Assembly: GCA_032622095.1 (NCBI GenBank)
Contig: CP136066.1
Location: forward strand, 168,530,664-168,594,663
Origin: Siphonodentalium dalli
Lineage: Eukaryota; Mollusca; Scaphopoda; Gadilida; Siphonodentaliidae
Direction: 5' to 3'
DNA length: 64,000 nucleotides
Positions 34,800 through 46,347 of the stretch are shown here, in pieces. The notes under the pieces were generated by a model that searched no databases, was not told where the DNA came from, and was given only the letters and a program-made list of their open reading frames with translations. The translations under genes were made by a program, and so were the position numbers. The first letter of the stretch is position 1. Each line of letters opens with the position of its first letter.

Positions 34800-37360
34800 T
34801 TGATTTTCACAAGTCTCCCCATTCTTGATTAATATTGATATTTTAAGTTGAAGTAGTTGAATAATTGAATATTTAAAGACGTTTGATAAGTGTGCGATTG
34901 AAACACGACTGCAATGGAAGAACTTTCAAATCACACAAAGACGGATTTTCTGAAACGTCACAGGGGCTGGCTCTGGGCAACGATGACGTCATGTTCTTTA
35001 GAGGAACGGGGTCAGGCATTAGTACGAAAACGCTGTGCTTACTGATTACGTTGGTCGCCGTATACGTACTGAAATCGGCCTTAATTTGTCTATAAATATA
35101 TGAATACATGTGTTTCTCGGTCATCCGTCAACATAGATGATGTTCTGTTCCAAATTATTTGATCATTTCACAACTGAATTGTTGGAGTTTTTATAACATG
35201 TTAAGACAAACGCAATTTGGAAGATATTCCGGCTATGAAAATACACAGAGAGTTTCATCTTTTGCTGTTGATGGAGGGGTGGATGCTTAGAGACATAGAG
35301 AACTGTGCTCAATCCGATCAGATCCTTATAATAGTAATATATATTACTATTTCTTTGGCTTCGGGGGTAACAAAATAATTGATTCAAGTAGAGGAACCTA
35401 CTCATCAAAGCTCAAAGTGATCCGATATCAATTTCTGAAGTTTTGTTATTTCTATTGTTTGTGGCACAGAACACGCCGTCAAATGGATAGTCTCGGTCAA
35501 AATTGCGTTATTAATACACTTGATTTTAGATTTTTTGTGTGGCAATTATTAGTACACATCTCGATCTTTTATGGATGGGTTCCTCGACTCGAATCAAATA
35601 TGTTTTACGCTTGAAGCAAATTTTTAATACCATGGAGTGGTATGGTCGAGTTATTAACAATTTCCGGCGATGTAAGTAGAATGCTACATTACAGATGTTG
35701 GCATGCACCCTAGTACTAACTTTTCAATTTCAAACACCCGAACAAGTCCATAATATGTTTTTAAATCACGTTTTGCGTGAGATTTAAGAAATGTGGTTAC
35801 CAAAATGTAAATTTTATAAAAGATGGGTACTCAACTGGAATTCAAACAGCTAGGTACCCAACTGAACGATAGGGGTGACACTGGCCATTTCAGTGGAACT
35901 GGGCCTATATAGATAAAATGTTAGACGTACCTGGACATCAGATTCTTTTCGTAGAGTGTCCAATATTCGCTCTTTTTTTTATCTTTTTACTGCCAACTTT
36001 CTTGAATGTGAACGGTTTGTCACCGGCGATCGAGTCATGCAAGCTGCAACCACAGCAAATTTTGCTTTCCTTCTCCATTTCGGAAATATGTCTGACAACA
36101 TTTGTGCCCTCAATATGTGCTTAAATACACGTCTACCTGTGACTATCATGGGGGCCAATGAGAAATCATGTTGCTTGTGAGATCATGTTGCAGTTGTATG
36201 TGGGTAATGGCTATTGGTTGATAATCTCAACAAACAACTCACATATACACACGTGATGCTCCGATTGGCTGAATCAGCGGGGCTAGTTCACGTGGACCCA
36301 AAACGAACACATTGTACGTCCATTTGAAATTTCGACGTCCACGGATTCACCGCACCTTACAGAGGTAGGTACACGCAATATATGATGTGTGTTCTCAACA
36401 TATGAGACACTTTAATATATTTGTATAATAGCGAAACGATAATTTCATACGCCATTTTTGTCATATTAGTGTGTGATATAACTGACAGTGCACGTTCATC
36501 GTGGTAGTTTACTGCTATCGTGTTCGTTTATAATATACATAGCAGTGCAAGTCTATAACAGGAGCACCGCGGTAGTTCACTTTAATGTACAGCGATCAAT
36601 TAACCGTCACACAACGCACTCTCGATTGGCACCCTTCGGCACCACGTGTTGAACAGAGCAACTCTCTGTGGCGCTTTGTCATTAAGAACGATAACTCGAT
36701 ACAAGCTTTTTGCACCGAGAGCGGTTGGAAAAACTGGCTACGAGAGTGGTAAAATGACGGCGGGAATGTATTTTTGCCGCAAAACTGATGCAGTCTTCCG
36801 TAGATTTTAAAAAGAGTACTAATCATAAAGGTGTTTCAAGCATCTCGCCAGATATATAAACAGCCAATCATAAGCGTTTCCTTGTGAAAATTTTCTGCAG
36901 CTGTCACAATTTATCATTTCCGGTCGAAGAACTCTCCGAAAAGAAACTTAATAGCGAGAACAAGGCTATGAAACGGTCACTAAAATTAAAGCAAACAAAC
37001 AATAAGTAACACCAATTAAAAGGATTACCGCCGTTGCGAGTAGGTGAGACAATGGTGGGTTTTAAAGCGCGCTAATGCGTCGTAAATGATGGGTTGAAAA
37101 CTGAATGTCGCATTGTCGCGGCACATGGCAAAGTCAAGTGTGCGCTGTTGGCTTGTACTGAGCCCGATTTCGCTAGTAATCCAATTTTGCATCTTTGCCC
37201 GACCTGTATATATGTGAATATTTAGTTTCAATATGAACCCTTTTCTGGAGGATTTATTGCTTACACCAGTTTCATCAATACAACTATTAATGTGTTTAAT
37301 GCGTCATTTTACCACGTTAATAGTTACTTTTCATATTTCATGTGAAAATACATAAAAGCA
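34800..37360. other. gene-poor stretch
   Basis: No supported gene. A donor-like site, ACAGAG|GTAGGT at about 36363, follows a GC-richer segment with two CACGTG-like words (about 36250-36300) and could be the edge of an untranslated first exon; this is speculative. Confidence 0.4.
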
Positions 37361-37365
37361 GTTAT

Positions 37366-37512
37366 CCATTTTGATATTTGGTTCTGCTGGATACCCGCTC
37401 ATGTCGGGATGTGTGACAAAGAAAGTGCTGACAACGCTGCAAAGGCAACTCTTGAAACGAGATCCATCATCAGCCAGTATATGACCAGGTTATACCACTT
37501 TTACTGGACCTA
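37366..37512 (+). pseudogene. retrotransposon RNase H fragment
   Basis: A 49-codon frame reads FDIWFCWIPAHVGMCDKESA and then DNAAKATLETRS. It matches the conserved end of non-LTR RNase H domains, where WIPxHxGxxxNExAD carries the catalytic His and Asp. The Asn of NE is changed to Asp-Lys-Glu. The domain is truncated at both sides. Confidence 0.65.
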
Positions 37513-37751
37513 AAGTCACAAAATAAGGTTTTAATCGAATTTTGAATTGGTACAACTAATATATATGAAAGCATTGCCAAATAGCCGGACAAACATCTCA
37601 AATAAACGCACTAAACACGAGGCATATAATCGCCTGTTTCTATAAATAACATACTCAAATACAACTCTGCAGCGATACAATCATTCCGGACGCAAAAAAT
37701 TACGAAATTTGAAACATTGTTCTCAGTTAACGCGACGGGTGTGTAACACAC

Positions 37752-37942
37752 GCTCTTTATTCATACCATAAACGGAAAGAACTGACAAAAACGCTCTTTA
37801 ATGTTTCATGTTGGGCTTGCGTGTTTAGTATCATTGATTTGAGTTAAGTCTTTCCTTTATCATCACGAAGAGTGGTCGACGTATTTATAGAGCTGATATG
37901 ACCAGCGGAACCTGGTCGGGATCTGTTCGACCGTTATCATAT
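37752..37942. repeat. dispersed repeat, copy B
   Basis: Second copy of the repeat at 17331-17516, same orientation, about 90% identical. Confidence 0.8.
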
Positions 37943-37944
37943 AA

Positions 37945-39665
37945 ACTGTACTCCGCGAACAAAGGAGTGACACCATAGCCATGTTTAATCAATTAAGACA
38001 TTGACAATAAATTATTTGAAAATCAATAAGTTAATTATGCCGTGTATGTTGATCGATGAGCTTTTTTATGCTTAAAATCATTTTATAGACTTTAAAAATA
38101 ATTAAGAAGTAGAAAGTGGACACTTATCACAAGTTGATGTCAAGAGAATAGAATTTACAGTTCATGGCGTTTATAAATATAAATTTATATATCCAGGTTC
38201 AATAATCCAATTTGATAACTAATGATTGTGCGACACTTCTCAGTGCATACTGTTTGTGACGCAATATATGTACTTACATAGATGTTATTCTATAGCAGTT
38301 TACTTCCACGGTAAACTCTTTGTCGTGGTAGTTGGACGCATGCGGAGCCAACAGACTCCCCGCTATAACGTAGCTCCCATTGGATGTTATTATTAAATTA
38401 CTCTTGTTGAATGGATCTCTGGAGAAATTAAATATAATCTATAGGCTCGTAAAATAGTTTTAACTTATTGTTCTCTCTAAATTATATCGTATTGTCAAGG
38501 AGGTTGAATCGTGTACATCTTTATCCGAGTTGCGGTGGGGAGATGCGGATTGCATTGTTTAGAGCCACATATGATTGGCATTGCAATTGACAACAACTAT
38601 TACTATAAAATGTTCACAGTATTGTTTCAGACAGACTTTGTGTGAGTTATGTGTGGTCATGGTCGTCGTCATAATTATACGGCCGAAATGAGTTGGGGGG
38701 GGGGGAGGGTATAGAGTGGAATCGAATCGTATGTACGTATGTGTCTAGACGTCCACCTGGGTGTCTTCCACTGCTATCTATAAATACTGTGCTATATCTG
38801 CTATGTATATTAATGAATGTCTGCTATGTATATTAATGCATATCAGGAGAGTGGAAAGTTTAAAGTTTTTTTTAACTTGTGCCCGGATATCGATGTATAT
38901 ATCATTCACGATACATTAAAATATGTTTAAAATAAAGTAGTGTTCCAATTATTAATACACGGTTAAACATACACATTTGTATGCCAATGAAACAACGGCC
39001 AAAGATAATTATGCATGAATCATATGTGTAAACGTGAGGGGATTGTACTCCCCGTTTCTATTATATAAAAGATTTGGTTAGCCTGAAATAATAAGAAATA
39101 CTACTAATATGTCAAGTGTGAGTACCAATTTAAATGGAGAACGCTGTGAAATAAAAAAAAGTTATCAAAATGTTACAAATTTGACCGTTCTACACCAAAG
39201 CACCATTGGCAAGTAGTTCCATAGGAAAACTTCCATAGAAAAATTTCAGATTCGAATTTAAATACGCGACAATATCTGGTCTTGAATATATTATCCAATA
39301 CAAAATTGCCACAAAATGTTATGAAGTCTGCACGTTTATTGTTTCGTCTGGTCATATATTGCTTAATATACACATTCAAACGAATAATGAACCGTTTCTA
39401 TATGTATATTTGTATAACTGAATTGTACGATACATTCATAGAAAGCGTTAATCGTCTCAAATACGACCCGCCAGTATAAATACAATATCTTCTATATTAC
39501 AGCAAACCCGAAATGCAGTGAACAGAACGATCGTCGTTGAGATATTCTCGTATAATTCTCAGCAAATATATCAACTAAAATATTACATTATAATTATATG
39601 CATAAGTTTCCGGAAATTTATATATGGTTGGATTTAGATACAGTTCCCCTTTAATAAGTCAGATC
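37945..39665. other. gene-poor stretch
   Basis: AT-rich. An 11-G run lies at 38695-38705 and the direct repeat CTGCTATGTATATTAATG occurs twice near 38800-38840. No supported gene. Confidence 0.45.
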
Positions 39666-40212
39666 CACCACTCCCGGCTTCATGGTATACGGTGAATTGG
39701 GACGATACTCCCTTGATGTCACAATTAAGGGGGAGGATAAGTAGCTATTGGATAAAGCTTTTCAACGGATCAGTTAATTGTCTCGCTCAAAAACTGTATC
39801 CAACTGCCCTCAAGATATCAAAAACTGACGGATTGTACACACCTTGGTCGAGAACAATGAAGAGCATTTTAAAGGATTGTGGATTGTCGTATATGTGAAT
39901 CGGACAGAATCCCGCCATAGATTTAAATATAACCATATCGCTGTTGAAACAAACTGACTGATCAATTTATTGAACAGTGGTATGAATCGTGTAAACGCTC
40001 CGGTCGAGGAGAAAAATACAGGATATTAAAACCGGACTTCGGTCAGGAATATTACATCTCCTAGTTCCGTGAGGACATAAAATTTACCCTAGCTCGATTC
40101 AGAACAAGCAACCACTCATTACCAATAGAAAGGGCTGATGGCATAGTACACCCGCGATGATCCAATATGTACACTATGTAACAACGGCCAAGTCGGTGAT
40201 GAAATTCACGTT

Positions 40213-42002
40213 GGCCGGATTCGTCATCTCCGGTTTAAACCTCAGAGTTTAAACCTGGTTTAAACCTACATTGGCGGTCCAGCCAAACCAGGTCTAAGGG
40301 GGCGTTTTTTTCGTTCAGTTTCCAACTAATTGACAACTCAATTTGGTGATATGAGCACACAGTCAAACTACCCTCTTACCTATCGGACCAAAAGACAAGC
40401 CGATATAATGGTTATTGACATGTCATAAATTATCGCGCACGCTCATTGGATTTATTCATTAAATATCGCTCATGGACCATTAATCCGATCTCTTTGTGGG
40501 TTTAAATTAATCTGACAAAGGGCATGTCTCTCCACACGGGTGTCACGCGCTGTTTAGCACTTTGTTTGTGATAGATTTTCTGCAAGATGCTTTACCCGCA
40601 AAGACAAAATTTGTCGTATTTACATGTATATATTAAAGGGTATAGGAGTGTATATATATATGTCCGTTTGTCTGTTCGCAACTGTTCTTAAAACTGATTT
40701 AAAAATTAGAAAAATTTATTTATAAAAAAAAATGAAAAAATTGTGTTGTTAAATTGAGTAAGGAGTTGTATCTAACAAGAAACAATATTTAAAATTTATA
40801 TTAATATTAGTTTGTTTTAAATTTAATTAAATTTGTTTTAAGTTAAAATGTTCAAATGATCAAAATGTGACGCAGGCTCCTGTCGCACGAAGGGGCCGCA
40901 GTCCCATCTGACGCTGAATAAAGGCTCCATAATCGAGTTAATCCTGGACCAAGATGTCAGTCAAGTAGAAGCTATGTGCTTACTAGTGGACACCACAAAC
41001 GGCATCTGAACTGTTTGAAGTGGACAACCATACAGAGGCACAGCTTTTAATAAAGAAATATATTACATGCGTTGTTTTTATTTTCAATGTGATAAATTTT
41101 CCGTCATGCAGAAAATCAAAAAGTTCCCAGATCTTGAACTGGTAGAATTTATGGGCGGAGCCAGAGTAGAGCTTTGTTGCATGATCTACATCAATATAAG
41201 TAATCACATTTGACTCATATAGCAATATAAGTTTAGGATGGCAAACTATGTGTATAGCATATCTGGTCATGCAGTATCATCGTTTTGGTGTCATAATTAG
41301 AACGTTGAACCATTCAAAAGAATTCGTAGAAACACCAGTATTTGTGATTGCCACAAGCAAAAAAAAACAAGATAGTTGTAAAAATCATATTGAAGGAACA
41401 TGTCCATATCTGAGCAAAGCTCGCGTGCGAATGAATCAACTGTGACATGATAACACTAGTCGGCAGCCGCCACTTATAGACACGCCCTCACTCGAGATAA
41501 TTTATAGCTCCACCCTTTGATTGATTGTTTGGCAATTCTAAACCGCGATGAAGAAAAGACGGATTCGTCATCTCAGGTTTAGCCTCCGTAAAGCTGGTTT
41601 AGCTGGACCATCGAATTAGATGGTTTAGTTGTCGGTTTAAGCTTATAAAACGCAAACAAAATATCGAAATTGACAAAAACTTACCCCCACACGCGTTATA
41701 GGTGTGAGTGCTTCTCGCTTATAAATTTCCAATCAAAATATGGTCGCTGTCGTAATTATTGATTTTCACAATCAATAAAACGAGGCGGTCCGCATTAGGC
41801 AAGTACGATTAATTATCTCGACGATACAGAGACACTACTGCTAAACCATTGGTCTGGCTGGACCAGGTTTAAACCAGAGATGACGAATGCGTCACTTAGA
41901 CCTGCGATCGCGGTTTTAAACCACGGATTTTGCTGACTCACGGCGGTTTAAACCTAGAGGTTTACGTAAACCAGGTTTAAACCTGAGATGACGAATCGGG
42001 CC
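40213..42002. mobile_element. Harbinger-like TIR element, non-autonomous, 1.79 kb, GTT target duplication
   Basis: The left end GGCCGGATTCGTCATCTC(CGGTTTAAACC) and the reverse complement of the right end GGCCCGATTCGTCATCTC(AGGTTTAAACC) match at almost every base. GTT flanks both sides (40210-40212 and 42003-42005), as a 3-bp target duplication would. TIRs starting GG and a 3-bp duplication fit the PIF/Harbinger superfamily. No transposase is seen inside: the internal frames (40983-41270 minus, 41248-41445 plus) have no DDE motif. It sits inside an older non-LTR fragment, which fixes the order of events. Confidence 0.8.
41558..41893. mobile_element. nested MITE of the same TIR family, about 335 bp
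   Basis: GACGGATTCGTCATCTCAGG at 41558-41577 pairs with CCAGAGATGACGAATGCGTC at 41874-41893, and GCTGGTTTAGCTGGACC pairs with GGTCTGGCTGGACCAGG. Its ends resemble the outer element's TIRs, so it may be a second insertion or an internal inverted copy. No clear target duplication was found. Confidence 0.6.
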
Positions 42003-42580
42003 GTTATGTTTTACTGTAAAAAAAATGCTGTTCCACAAGTCATACTGGAATTGCCCAAGTCCAATGAAACTAAAAATCTAGTTCTCCACGAGAAAGCCAT
42101 CGATAGCTAGGATACTCTGTAAATTTGTCAAGCTTATGGATGGTCGACTAGCTACTTGATGAGGTCAGAGAGATCCCGCATACTATGTCTCCCCACGGCT
42201 GTGCTTTAGGGTAGTATGGTGTGGGATCCTTGTTGGTCTTATCCAGTGACTGGTTTACCCTGTCCCTGATAAGGTTACAACCAGAATAATATATCTTTAT
42301 TGAACTGATATCTTCTTTATTCGTCTAACACTGCCTCTGATATTATGTATACATATGTAAACATGTTCTCTCAACCATTGATGTATGGTATAAGAAAAAA
42401 ATATATCTATCTAACTCACACTTTCGTTCACCCCAATCACGGCGACTATCTTGTGCTTGCACCTGGGTTCCGCAAGTATCTGGATTATATATAGAATATC
42501 GGCTGGATTAGAATATGTTAACCAACAGTTGAATTGGCAATATGACCGAATGTCGAAATTAACTACACAAGAATTCCATC

Positions 42581-42930
42581 ATATCAGTCGAGAATAAGCT
42601 TGACTCGTATAATAGAGCTTTCGGTTGGAATCTCTCCCTGACCATTAATTTCCTCCACCAGCTCTTGATACGAAGGATCCCTCATTTCGACCGAGTCCAA
42701 TCCTTCTGCCACGACGACAAGGTCAACCAACCCTGAAAGATATACAGGGACCATAACAGAACAGTCCATGTCCTCCATTGGCTTCCACAATTTCCGCGAA
42801 ACATGCGCACCCAAAACATGCTTCTTCAATTTGGGCGTTGTGGTGGAACAGCCGCCGATAGGACACGGGTAAACAAGTTTTCCAGCTTTGCGCCGAGTCG
42901 CTCGTCTCTTCCGGTTACTCAGAGTTGATC
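42581..42930 (-). pseudogene. C2H2-like zinc-finger fragment
   Basis: The frame reads KRRATRRKAGKLVYPCPIGG and CSTTTPKLKKHVLGAH, a C-x4-C-x9-H-x4-H finger after a basic stretch. Then follow WKPMEDMDCSVMVPVYLSGL and an acidic end (DPSYQELVEEINGQGEI), closing at a TGA near 42584. From memory, CPxxxC...H...H fingers after Arg/Lys-rich leaders occur in multi-copy invertebrate proteins, some also carrying TatD domains like the one at 46.4-47.0 kb; this link is inference. No splice-supported neighbours. Confidence 0.45.
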
Positions 42931-42999
42931 TCTTCGACTACACGTAAGTTTATTCCCGGATGGACGATTCCATGGTGAAGTTGAGCTGCTGCCTGGACT

Positions 43000-43445
43000 T
43001 TCGCTCATATACTTCCTTGAATCACAACGAAGGAATAATCCCATCCCGTCATCATTTCCTGCGCACAAAATCACACCATTCTGTCGTTTTGCATGCACTT
43101 CTCCGCGTCGATCGAGATGACTACCTGGCTGATGGACCTCATGCCCGAAATGACAATAACCTTGTCATCCGGCTCAGCTGCAGAAAAGTGGATGTCTTGA
43201 CGCTTCATTTTGCTCAGCCCGGTGGTGTGAATCGTCTACCAAGACGCTGTCGATGTGCCGCGTAGAACCGTATCCAACGCTGTGGGTGACGAGAACTCAA
43301 ACAACTCCAGATCTGGCACTGGAATGGTATGTCCCTTCACCGCTCGGATATTCCAAGTACCGTCCGCCCGATTGACAAGCTGAAACCTCTGCTTGGTACA
43401 ATTGGCGACCACCCACTTCACATCTTCAACTGTAACTCCGACCAT
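43000..43445 (-). pseudogene. tRNA 2'-phosphotransferase (TPT1/KptA/TRPT1) pseudogene, 5'-truncated
   Basis: The minus strand reads GVTVEDVKWVVANCTKQRFQ, WNIRAVKGHTIPVPDLELF and TVLRGTSTASW, then a stop. The same frame continues TIHTTGLSKMKRQDIHFSAA, DDKVIVISGMRSISQVVISI and DAEKCMQND, then shifts into NGVILCAGNDDG. These are the middle and C-terminal blocks of Tpt1, which removes the 2'-phosphate left at tRNA splice junctions using NAD+. The family's N-terminal half with the RHG motif is absent, a TGA follows ASW (43236-43238), MNRxHIH has Asp for the first His (MKRQDIH), and a frameshift lies near 43085. No introns interrupt the homologous part, so a retrocopy is possible, though I saw no poly(A) tail. 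Confidence 0.7.
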
Positions 43446-43747
43446 AGAGGATCACTCTAGAAGTTTTGACAGCTGACCAAATCCTTCCGAGTAAATGCTA
43501 TAATTTTGGGATAGATACATGATTCGTAATAGCCTGCAAGCGGTTACGTTCGTCGACGTATGCATATAGAGTTATCCTCCCTGCATCGGGTGGCAATCAC
43601 GCCGGATCCGGATATATGAGATTTGATGGTCAAGGTCACACCGCACGAACAAATGGATAGGCCTATGCTAGTTCCCGTGTGATATTGCGTGCCCGTACCC
43701 AGTTTCGTCGAAATCGATCGAGTCGGTTTCGAGTTCATCGCGGCCAC

Positions 43748-43765
43748 ACACACACACACACAAAC
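43748..43765. repeat. (CA)n microsatellite
   Basis: CACACACACACACACACA within a copy of the GTCAAGGTCA-type repeat also found at 19731-20245. Confidence 0.8.
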
Positions 43766-43876
43766 TTTCCTCAAATATATATTAGATTTGAGCGATTCGG
43801 CAAATCTAGGCATTTGATTTGAAATATAAGACCGATTATGAGGGCGATAATATGAATATATATACCCAGTACTTAC

Positions 43877-43989
43877 TACATGAAAGCAGGAATCCTTTCC
43901 CCCGACCACCAGGTAATGTTTATAGAGTTGTTGCCTTCTGGCTCACTTGAGATTACAACAAGCTGTCTATTAGCAGTCTGTAGGTCAAC
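43877..43989 (-). CDS. isolated exon, possible extracellular protein segment
   Basis: A strong acceptor (TTCTTTTAACATTCCAG) is followed in phase 0 by VDLQTANRQLVVISSEPEGN, NSINITWWSGERIPAFM and a donor TA|GTAAGTACTGG, so the exon has 113 nt. If the donor is not used, the frame ends at TAG right there. Two N-x-S/T sites (NNS, NIT) would suit a secreted protein. Neighbouring exons were not found. Family unknown. Confidence 0.5.
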
Positions 43990-44212
43990 CTGGAATGTTA
44001 AAAGAAAAGGATTGTAAATTAAATTCATAATAAGAAATGCATAATATTTGCTTTTTTGCCCTAGGTACGCAGAAAAAATTTAATATAACCGAGTAATTAT
44101 AACATGCGAGTATACGCTATACTCTATGAGGGGTGCGAGTTTGTACATTTAGTATCCATATCGTAACACCATTCCTAATTGAATTCATGTTCCCTGTTAT
44201 CGCTTATGTTTA

Positions 44213-44265
44213 GGCAATGGCCGATGTATGGGTTAACATCTGCCGATCCTGATCGGCCTCTTGTT
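44213..44265. repeat. dispersed repeat with CCGATC...GATCGG hairpin, copy B
   Basis: Second copy of the repeat at 19270-19325, ending directly at the start of the 147-bp tandem array. Confidence 0.8.
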
Positions 44266-44276
44266 TCAATCAATGC

Positions 44277-44716
44277 TCAATCTTAATTCTAAAAACCCCG
44301 CAGTGTACTTAATAAAACGTTTACAGTTGGCAGACATTAACCAGTTGTGGTTGTATAATTGGAATTGGGCAACATGCCTGATAACTTCATTTATTACATA
44401 TCGGTCATACGAGGCACCCAACATCAATCTTAATTCTAAAACCCCTGCAGTGTACTTAATAAAACGTTTACAGTTGGCAGACATTAACCAGTTGTGGTCG
44501 TATAATTGGAACTGGGCAACATGCCTGATAACTTCATTTATTACATATCAGTCATACGAGGCACCCAACATCAATCTTAATTCTAAAACCCCTGCAGTGT
44601 ACTTAATAAAACGTTTACAGTTGGCAGACATTAACCAGTTGTGGTCGTATAATTGGAATTGGGCAACATGCATGATAACTTCATTTATTACATATCAGTC
44701 ATACGAGGCACCCAAG
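44277..44716 (+). repeat. tandem array, three copies of a 147-bp unit
   Basis: Units begin TCAATCTTAATTCTAAAA at 44277, 44424 and 44571, differ by only a few bases, and end GAGGCACCCAA. Since 147 is divisible by three and the unit has one stop-free frame, a 159-codon plus-strand ORF runs through it (repeat peptide NLNSKTPAVYLIKRLQLADI ...). The antisense frame of the first copies is open too. No start context, splice site or outside homology supports translation, so I call it a repeat rather than a gene. Confidence 0.9.
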
Positions 44717-44949
44717 TCCCATCTACTCTTTTATGTCTAATCTTAACCTGCCTTATTGATTTGGTATTCAGATGGGAGATGCATTGTGCTTATTAAGATT
44801 ATACTCTTTATTTTCGTTCGGTTAAACCAATTATAACAATAGGTTTGGTATGGTTCAGCGAAGTCCAGTCTGCGTATCCCCAAGCTCGATACTTTTATTG
44901 TTTGAGAAAGTGGAGATAAAACTCCTGTTCTTGTAATTAGTATACTCAC

Positions 44950-45149
44950 CTTGTTGCGGACATATCATTGGGATCCGGTATACATTTATTTATCGGTAAG
45001 TCTGATGCCGGTATTGTCTGCACGGAAGTATACTGGGTCGTTGACACTCGGTTTTTTTTTGCTGAAAAAAGAACGCCCACAGATGTACTTTGTTCTGCAT
45101 TTGGATTGTTTGATGTCGTAACTTTCATCGACTTCACCACACTGTCCAT
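44950..45149 (-). CDS. first coding exon, Ser/Thr-rich unknown protein
   Basis: The ATG has a strong context (ACCATGG). The frame reads MDSVVKSMKVTTSNNPNAEQ, STSVGVLFSAKKNR, STTQYTSVQTIPASDLPINK and PDPNDMSAT, and exits in phase 2 through a perfect donor, CAACAAG|GTGAGTATAC. The 200-nt exon is intact here, while the copy at 18647-18851 is frameshifted. The block is shared with 18620-18970 including its flanks, so it belongs either to a duplicated gene or to a mobile unit. The next exon was not identified. Confidence 0.55.
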
Positions 45150-45599
45150 GGTATGATGAAGCCGGGACAGACGTGAATATTAAAATGATAAATTTACCCA
45201 AAATTTCAAATAGTATATGATTTATATAAAACATTTAAACTGGGCTATAAGTATGCTCGCATTTATAATAGAAAACACTGGCGCAGGATCTTTAATGTTT
45301 CACCTGTGCATCGCCCACCATGAAAGGGTTACTGACCCTATATGATACCTGGTACATTGTGGGCCGATGACCATATATTCTATTTGATATTTGATTTGAT
45401 CTCAAATTGTTGAATATGAATATAATTGAATTTAAGTGAAAAATTATAATCGCCTGGACTTATTATTGACAGCATTTTAGAAAATAGCATCAGTAATGTT
45501 TCATAATCATATGGCCATGTAAGTTTGTTTGTCAATTCCATGAAACTAAGATTCAAGAATCTTACTCTATAAAGATAAGTTATTACCACCACGATTACG

Positions 45600-46050
45600 T
45601 CCTCGTTTACTTCCACCTCCATTACCACGTTTACCACCCGCTTACCTCCACATGTGCTACTACCTTCATGTTAGCCATCCACTACCACTCCACTCTCGTC
45701 ACTTCCATCTTTCTGACTAACTGATCCACGCTTATTTCCACGTTGACCTCAACGTACAGTGTTGTCTCCATTTTCGCCATCCACTACCACTATACTCTCG
45801 GCACTTCCGTCGTTCTGACTAACTGATCCACCATTCATACAACCACGCTTACGTCCACGCTTCTAGACGTTTACCCCCACGTGCACTGCCACCTCCATTT
45901 TCGTCATCCACTGCCACTCTACGTTCGTCACCTCCATCTTTCCGAATAACTTCATACAACCTCGCTTTCTTCCACGTTGACCTACACGCTTTCACCATCG
46001 TCCTTACGCCTAGTTTTACACCACTTCCCATGCTTACCTGTACGTCCACA
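45600..46050 (-). repeat. degenerate coding repeats, basic plus acidic units
   Basis: On the minus strand, units such as KRGCMNGGSVSQNDGSAESI, VVVDGENGDNTVR, GQRGNKRGSVSQKDGSDESG and VVVDG recur about every 100-150 bp with stops between them. They look like a disordered Lys/Arg/Gly plus Asp/Glu tail that has decayed. They follow the PHD-like frame (45982-46347) and overlap its end. Confidence 0.5.
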
Positions 46051-46347
46051 TCCCCATTTACCTTTCCCCTTTACTTTGACCGTTTTACTATCATCCTTCT
46101 CCTTACTGACACGTGCCGAAGTTTTACATTTCCACTTAGATGTCTCCATTGTGTGGAATGCTGCTTTGCCAGTGACCCCACCACATTTATAGTGGTACCA
46201 AGAAAGACACCAATCACAGCGGACACTATTAAGGTCCTCCTCAATTGGTGTCCATTCACATTCTTGTTTGCAGACTATACAAGGACAAATTATATTATCA
46301 TCTGTGCTTTGGCTCCAGACAAGGTTTCTTTGCTGGAGGTTGTACAC
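45982..46347 (-). pseudogene. PHD-finger-like fragment
   Basis: The frame reads CPCIVCKQEC, VRCDWCLSWYHYKC and SKWKCKTSARVSKEKDD, then a Lys/Gly-rich tail (KGKGKWGCGRTGKHGKWCKT). The spacing C-x2-C ... C-x2-C-x4-H-x2-C ... C matches a PHD zinc finger except that the final cysteine (WKCxxC) is replaced by Ser. Truncated PHD fingers with CDxCxxWYHxxC cores are common in invertebrate transposable elements. It lies directly downstream of the TatD frame, in a different phase. Confidence 0.55.

Larger units (their letters stand above)
39670..42150 (+). pseudogene. non-LTR retrotransposon ORF2 C-terminus, split by a DNA transposon
   Basis: The plus strand carries FMVYGELGRYSLDVTIK, then (after a shift in a G run) ISSYWIKLFNGSVNCLAQKL, TPWSRTMKSILKDCGLSYMW, TDQFIEQWYESCKRSGRGEK, KFTLARFRTSNHSLPIE and CNNGQVGDEIH. 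This is the conserved post-RT region of a common animal non-LTR group. The reading stops inside the element at 40213-42002 and resumes beyond it as VMFYCKK, SYWNCPSPMKLKI and RILCKFVKLMDGR. Removing the insert puts GATGAAATTCAC directly before GTTATGTTTTACTG. Several stops and shifts show the copy is old. Confidence 0.75.

Noticed and set aside
42960-43265. 101-codon plus-strand frame
   Set aside because: Antisense of the Tpt1 pseudogene.
44261-44740. 159-codon repeat protein
   Set aside because: Openness follows from a stop-free 147-bp unit; no translation signal.
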